Part shown: in pieces, positions 14,920 to 17,049 of the stretch
How the letters are laid out: each line of letters begins with the position of its first letter
How positions within the stretch are numbered: position 1 is the stretch's first letter
DNA from: Oscillospiraceae bacterium
Lineage (GTDB): Bacteria > Bacillota > Clostridia > Oscillospirales > Ruminococcaceae
DNA: 17,049 nucleotides
NCBI GenBank assembly: GCA_022792755.1
Contig: JAAWBP010000032.1
Coordinates: 1-17,049, forward strand
Reading direction: 5' to 3'
Program-made: the position numbers and the translations under genes
Notes under the pieces: generated by a model
Database searches by the model: none
The model's input: only the letters and a program-made list of their open reading frames with translations
Told to the model about the DNA's origin: nothing

Positions 14920-15612
14920 ATGTCAATCGGAAAAATCCTGGTGGTGGACGACGATAAAAACATCTGCGAACTGCTTCGGCTCTATTTGGAGAAGGAAGGC
15001 TACAGCGTGGCACTTTCGAATGAAGGCGAAGAGGCGCTTGCCAAGTTTAATGCGATCAATCCCGATCTGGTCCTGCTGGACATCATGCTTCCCACGCTGG
15101 ACGGCTGGCAGGTGTGCCGGGAAATCAGGAAGACGTCGAATGTCCCGATCATCATGCTGACCGCTAAGGGCGAAACCTTTGATAAAGTGCTGGGCTTAGA
15201 ACTGGGCGCGGACGATTATGTAGTCAAACCGTTCGACACCAAGGAGGTCATTGCGCGGGTGAAGGCTGTTCTCCGCCGGATTGGGAACACGGCCCCTGCG
15301 GTCGAGCACAAGGAAGTAAACTACGACAAGCTGAGCGTCAATATGACCCGGTACGAACTGAAGGTCAACGGGAAGGTGATCGATACCCCGCCGAAGGAGC
15401 TGGAGCTGCTCTTCCACCTGGCCTCCAACCCGAACCGCGTCTATACCCGCGACCAGCTGCTCGACGAAGTCTGGGGCTTCGAATATTACGGCGATTCCAG
15501 GACGATTGACGTCCATGTCAAACGGCTCCGGGAAAAGCTGGAGGGCGTTTCGGACAAGTGGTCGCTCAAAACGGTCTGGGGCGTCGGATATAAATTTGAA
15601 GTGGCAGAGTAA
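14920..15612 (+). CDS. OmpR/PhoB-family response regulator
   Basis: 230 residues. The receiver domain has D10-D11-D12 in ILVVDDDKN, the phospho-acceptor D54 in LVLLDIMLP, T in IIMLTAKGE and K in DDYVVKPFD (~100). The C-terminal winged helix (~130-228) shows PPKELELLFHLASNPNRVYTRDQLLDEVWGF and RTIDVHVKRLREKL, ending WSLKTVWGVGYKFE. It is a DNA-binding regulator that dimerises on phosphorylation. I chose ATG 14920 because AGGCGGG (14907-14913) lies 6 bases upstream; ATG 14881 has no ribosome binding site. The kinase gene starts 26 bases downstream. Neighbouring genes do not reveal the regulon. Confidence 0.95.
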   Translation: MSIGKILVVDDDKNICELLRLYLEKEGYSVALSNEGEEALAKFNAINPDLVLLDIMLPTLDGWQVCREIRKTSNVPIIMLTAKGETFDKVLGLELGADDYVVKPFDTKEVIARVKAVLRRIGNTAPAVEHKEVNYDKLSVNMTRYELKVNGKVIDTPPKELELLFHLASNPNRVYTRDQLLDEVWGFEYYGDSRTIDVHVKRLREKLEGVSDKWSLKTVWGVGYKFEVAE

Positions 15613-15638
15613 AAAGCGGCTCCCTCTGGAGGGGTTTG

Positions 15639-17049
15639 ATGCGTAAAAGCCTGTTTACCAAATATTTTGCAATCTGCTCTACGGTTGTCATTATCTCGCT
15701 GACCCTGCTGGGGGCGATTATGATGGTGGTGGCGGGGCAGTATTTCAAAACGGAAAAATACACCCTTTTAAAGAACAATACCACCAGCGCTGTCACCTTT
15801 ACCGTGGATAACTGTGTTTACGACAGCGACAGCAAAACTGCGACCATTGATCCGGCGGTGCAGAATACCTATGCCCTTCTCGCCAGCGCGATCGACGCGC
15901 AGCTGATCCTGGTCGAAAGCAACGGAAAAGCCAACCTCATGGTGGGCAGTATGAGGGGCGACGGAGGAACAACAGAAGCGTTCGGCGGCTTTTCCGCTTA
16001 CACTGTCTCTGAAAAGATCCTCAGCCGAATGCTTCAGGTTGGGGAGTATTTCGAAGTGGGGACACTCGGCGGGATTTACGACTCCCAGTATTACACCTAT
16101 GGCCTGCCGATCCGGCTCGACAACGGGCAGCTGGTGGGATTTCTGTTTGCTTCGACCCCCGCCACGGCGATGACCGAATTTGTTCTCCAGGTTCTCCAGA
16201 TGTTCTGCCTGTCGTCTGTCTTTGTCATCTTCCTGTCCTTTATCGTGTTTTACATTATCACCCTGCAGCTCGTCAAACCGCTCCGGCGGATGGCGTTTGC
16301 TGCGAAAAAATTTGGGAGCGGGGACTTTTCCGACCGGATTGAGGTGCGCGGGGAGGATGAAATCGCCGAGCTCGCGCTTGCGCTCAACAACATGGCGCAG
16401 TCGCTCTCAATTATAGAATCGACCCGGCGGAGCTTTGTGGCGAACGTCTCGCACGAGCTGCGCACGCCGATGACCACCATTTCGGGGTTTGTAGACGGCG
16501 TGCTCGACGGGACGATCCCCAAAGAGAAAGAACGGGAGTACCTGACGATTGTCTCGGACGAGGTCAAACGCCTTTCCCGGCTGGTACGCGCAATGCTCAA
16601 TATGTCCCGGCTCGAGAGCGGCGAGGTCAAGATAACCAAAACGAATTTTGACCTGCTGGATATCATCCTCCAGACGCTGTTCAGCTTCGAGACGGTCATC
16701 GAATCGAAGCGGGTCAGCATCGAGGGGCTCGACCGCGAAAAGGTCATCGTCGAAGCCGACAAGGACCTGATCCATCAGGTGGTCTATAACCTGGTTGAAA
16801 ACGCCGTGAAATTTGTCGATGAAGGCGGGACGATTTCGTTCGATTTCCGCGTTGAGTCGGGAAAGATCCATGTCCGCATCCGTAACAGCGGCGCGGGCCT
16901 TTCCAGGGAAGAAGTCCGGCATGTCTTTGAGCGGTTTTACAAAAGCGATAAGTCCAGAAGCCTCGATACAAATGGGGTCGGCCTCGGCCTTTACATCGTC
17001 CGTTCGATCATCAGCCTCCACGGGGGGGAGATCGCCGTCCGGTCTAAAG
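15639..17049 (+). CDS. Membrane sensor histidine kinase (HisKA/HATPase_c), 3' truncated by window edge
   Basis: The frame is open from ATG 15639 to the right edge (470 complete codons, no stop seen). GGAGGGG lies 5 bases upstream. Order: TM1 at ~9-32 (FAICSTVVIISLTLLGAIMMVV); extracellular sensor of ~150 residues; TM2 at ~185-206 (FCLSSVFVIFLSFIVFYIIT); HAMP at ~207-259 (LVKPLRRMAFAAKKFGSGDF); HisKA with H272 in NVSHELRTPM; HATPase_c with N-box NLVENAVKF (384-392), F-box FERFYKSDKS and G2-box GVGLGLYIV. The G1 box reads RNSGAGL, with Asn416 where Asp is usual. It should phosphorylate the regulator encoded 26 bases upstream. Only the last few residues of the domain should be missing. The stimulus is unknown. 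Confidence 0.94.
   Translation, partial: MRKSLFTKYFAICSTVVIISLTLLGAIMMVVAGQYFKTEKYTLLKNNTTSAVTFTVDNCVYDSDSKTATIDPAVQNTYALLASAIDAQLILVESNGKANLMVGSMRGDGGTTEAFGGFSAYTVSEKILSRMLQVGEYFEVGTLGGIYDSQYYTYGLPIRLDNGQLVGFLFASTPATAMTEFVLQVLQMFCLSSVFVIFLSFIVFYIITLQLVKPLRRMAFAAKKFGSGDFSDRIEVRGEDEIAELALALNNMAQSLSIIESTRRSFVANVSHELRTPMTTISGFVDGVLDGTIPKEKEREYLTIVSDEVKRLSRLVRAMLNMSRLESGEVKITKTNFDLLDIILQTLFSFETVIESKRVSIEGLDREKVIVEADKDLIHQVVYNLVENAVKFVDEGGTISFDFRVESGKIHVRIRNSGAGLSREEVRHVFERFYKSDKSRSLDTNGVGLGLYIVRSIISLHGGEIAVRSK

Overview
The window looks like a chromosomal segment of a Gram-positive anaerobe of the class Clostridia, most likely the Oscillospirales/Ruminococcaceae side. The pointers are a GC-rich composition (judged by eye), AGGAGG-type ribosome binding sites, a CIRCE-controlled groES-groEL operon, a DacF-like D,D-carboxypeptidase, a YesN/YesM-type two-component pair, and many compact intrinsic terminators. 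The family-level placement is inference. No rRNA, tRNA, CRISPR array, transposase or integrase is visible.

Layout. 1-911 is the C-terminal part of a GH43 beta-xylosidase-like enzyme, cut by the left edge. 1084-3733 encodes an AraC-type response regulator and a YesM-type sensor kinase, separated from the GH43 gene by a strong hairpin. A terminator that reads both ways (3773-3824) separates them from a convergent dacF-like gene (3874-5229, minus). Divergent from dacF are a metY-like O-acetylhomoserine sulfhydrylase gene and a closely following metallophosphoesterase gene (5352-7331). The groES-groEL operon (7652-9642) has a SigA-type promoter overlapped by a perfect CIRCE operator and ends in a strong terminator.

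The stretch 9720-10650 differs from its surroundings. It is AT-richer and carries a minus-strand XRE regulator with two membrane segments, bracketed by perfect inverted repeats; this looks like acquired DNA. After it come a nucleoside hydrolase gene with its own TTGACA promoter (10649-11542) and a translationally coupled ECF-type sigma factor and single-span membrane protein, presumably its anti-sigma factor (11671-13321). A convergent Gfo/Idh/MocA oxidoreductase follows (13407-14516, minus). Last is a divergent OmpR-family response regulator with its histidine kinase (14920 to the right edge); the kinase gene runs out of the window.

How the genes work together: GH43 plus YesNM suggests carbohydrate-responsive control of a xylan-related locus continuing to the left. 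The rest is housekeeping (cell wall, sulfur amino acids, chaperonin) interleaved with signalling modules: two two-component systems, one sigma/anti-sigma pair and one membrane XRE regulator. I found no clearly new multi-gene system. The features most worth a second look are the XRE island with its palindromes, the sigma/anti-sigma pair with an unrecognised outer domain, and two separate enzymes in which a conserved active-site Asn is replaced by Cys.
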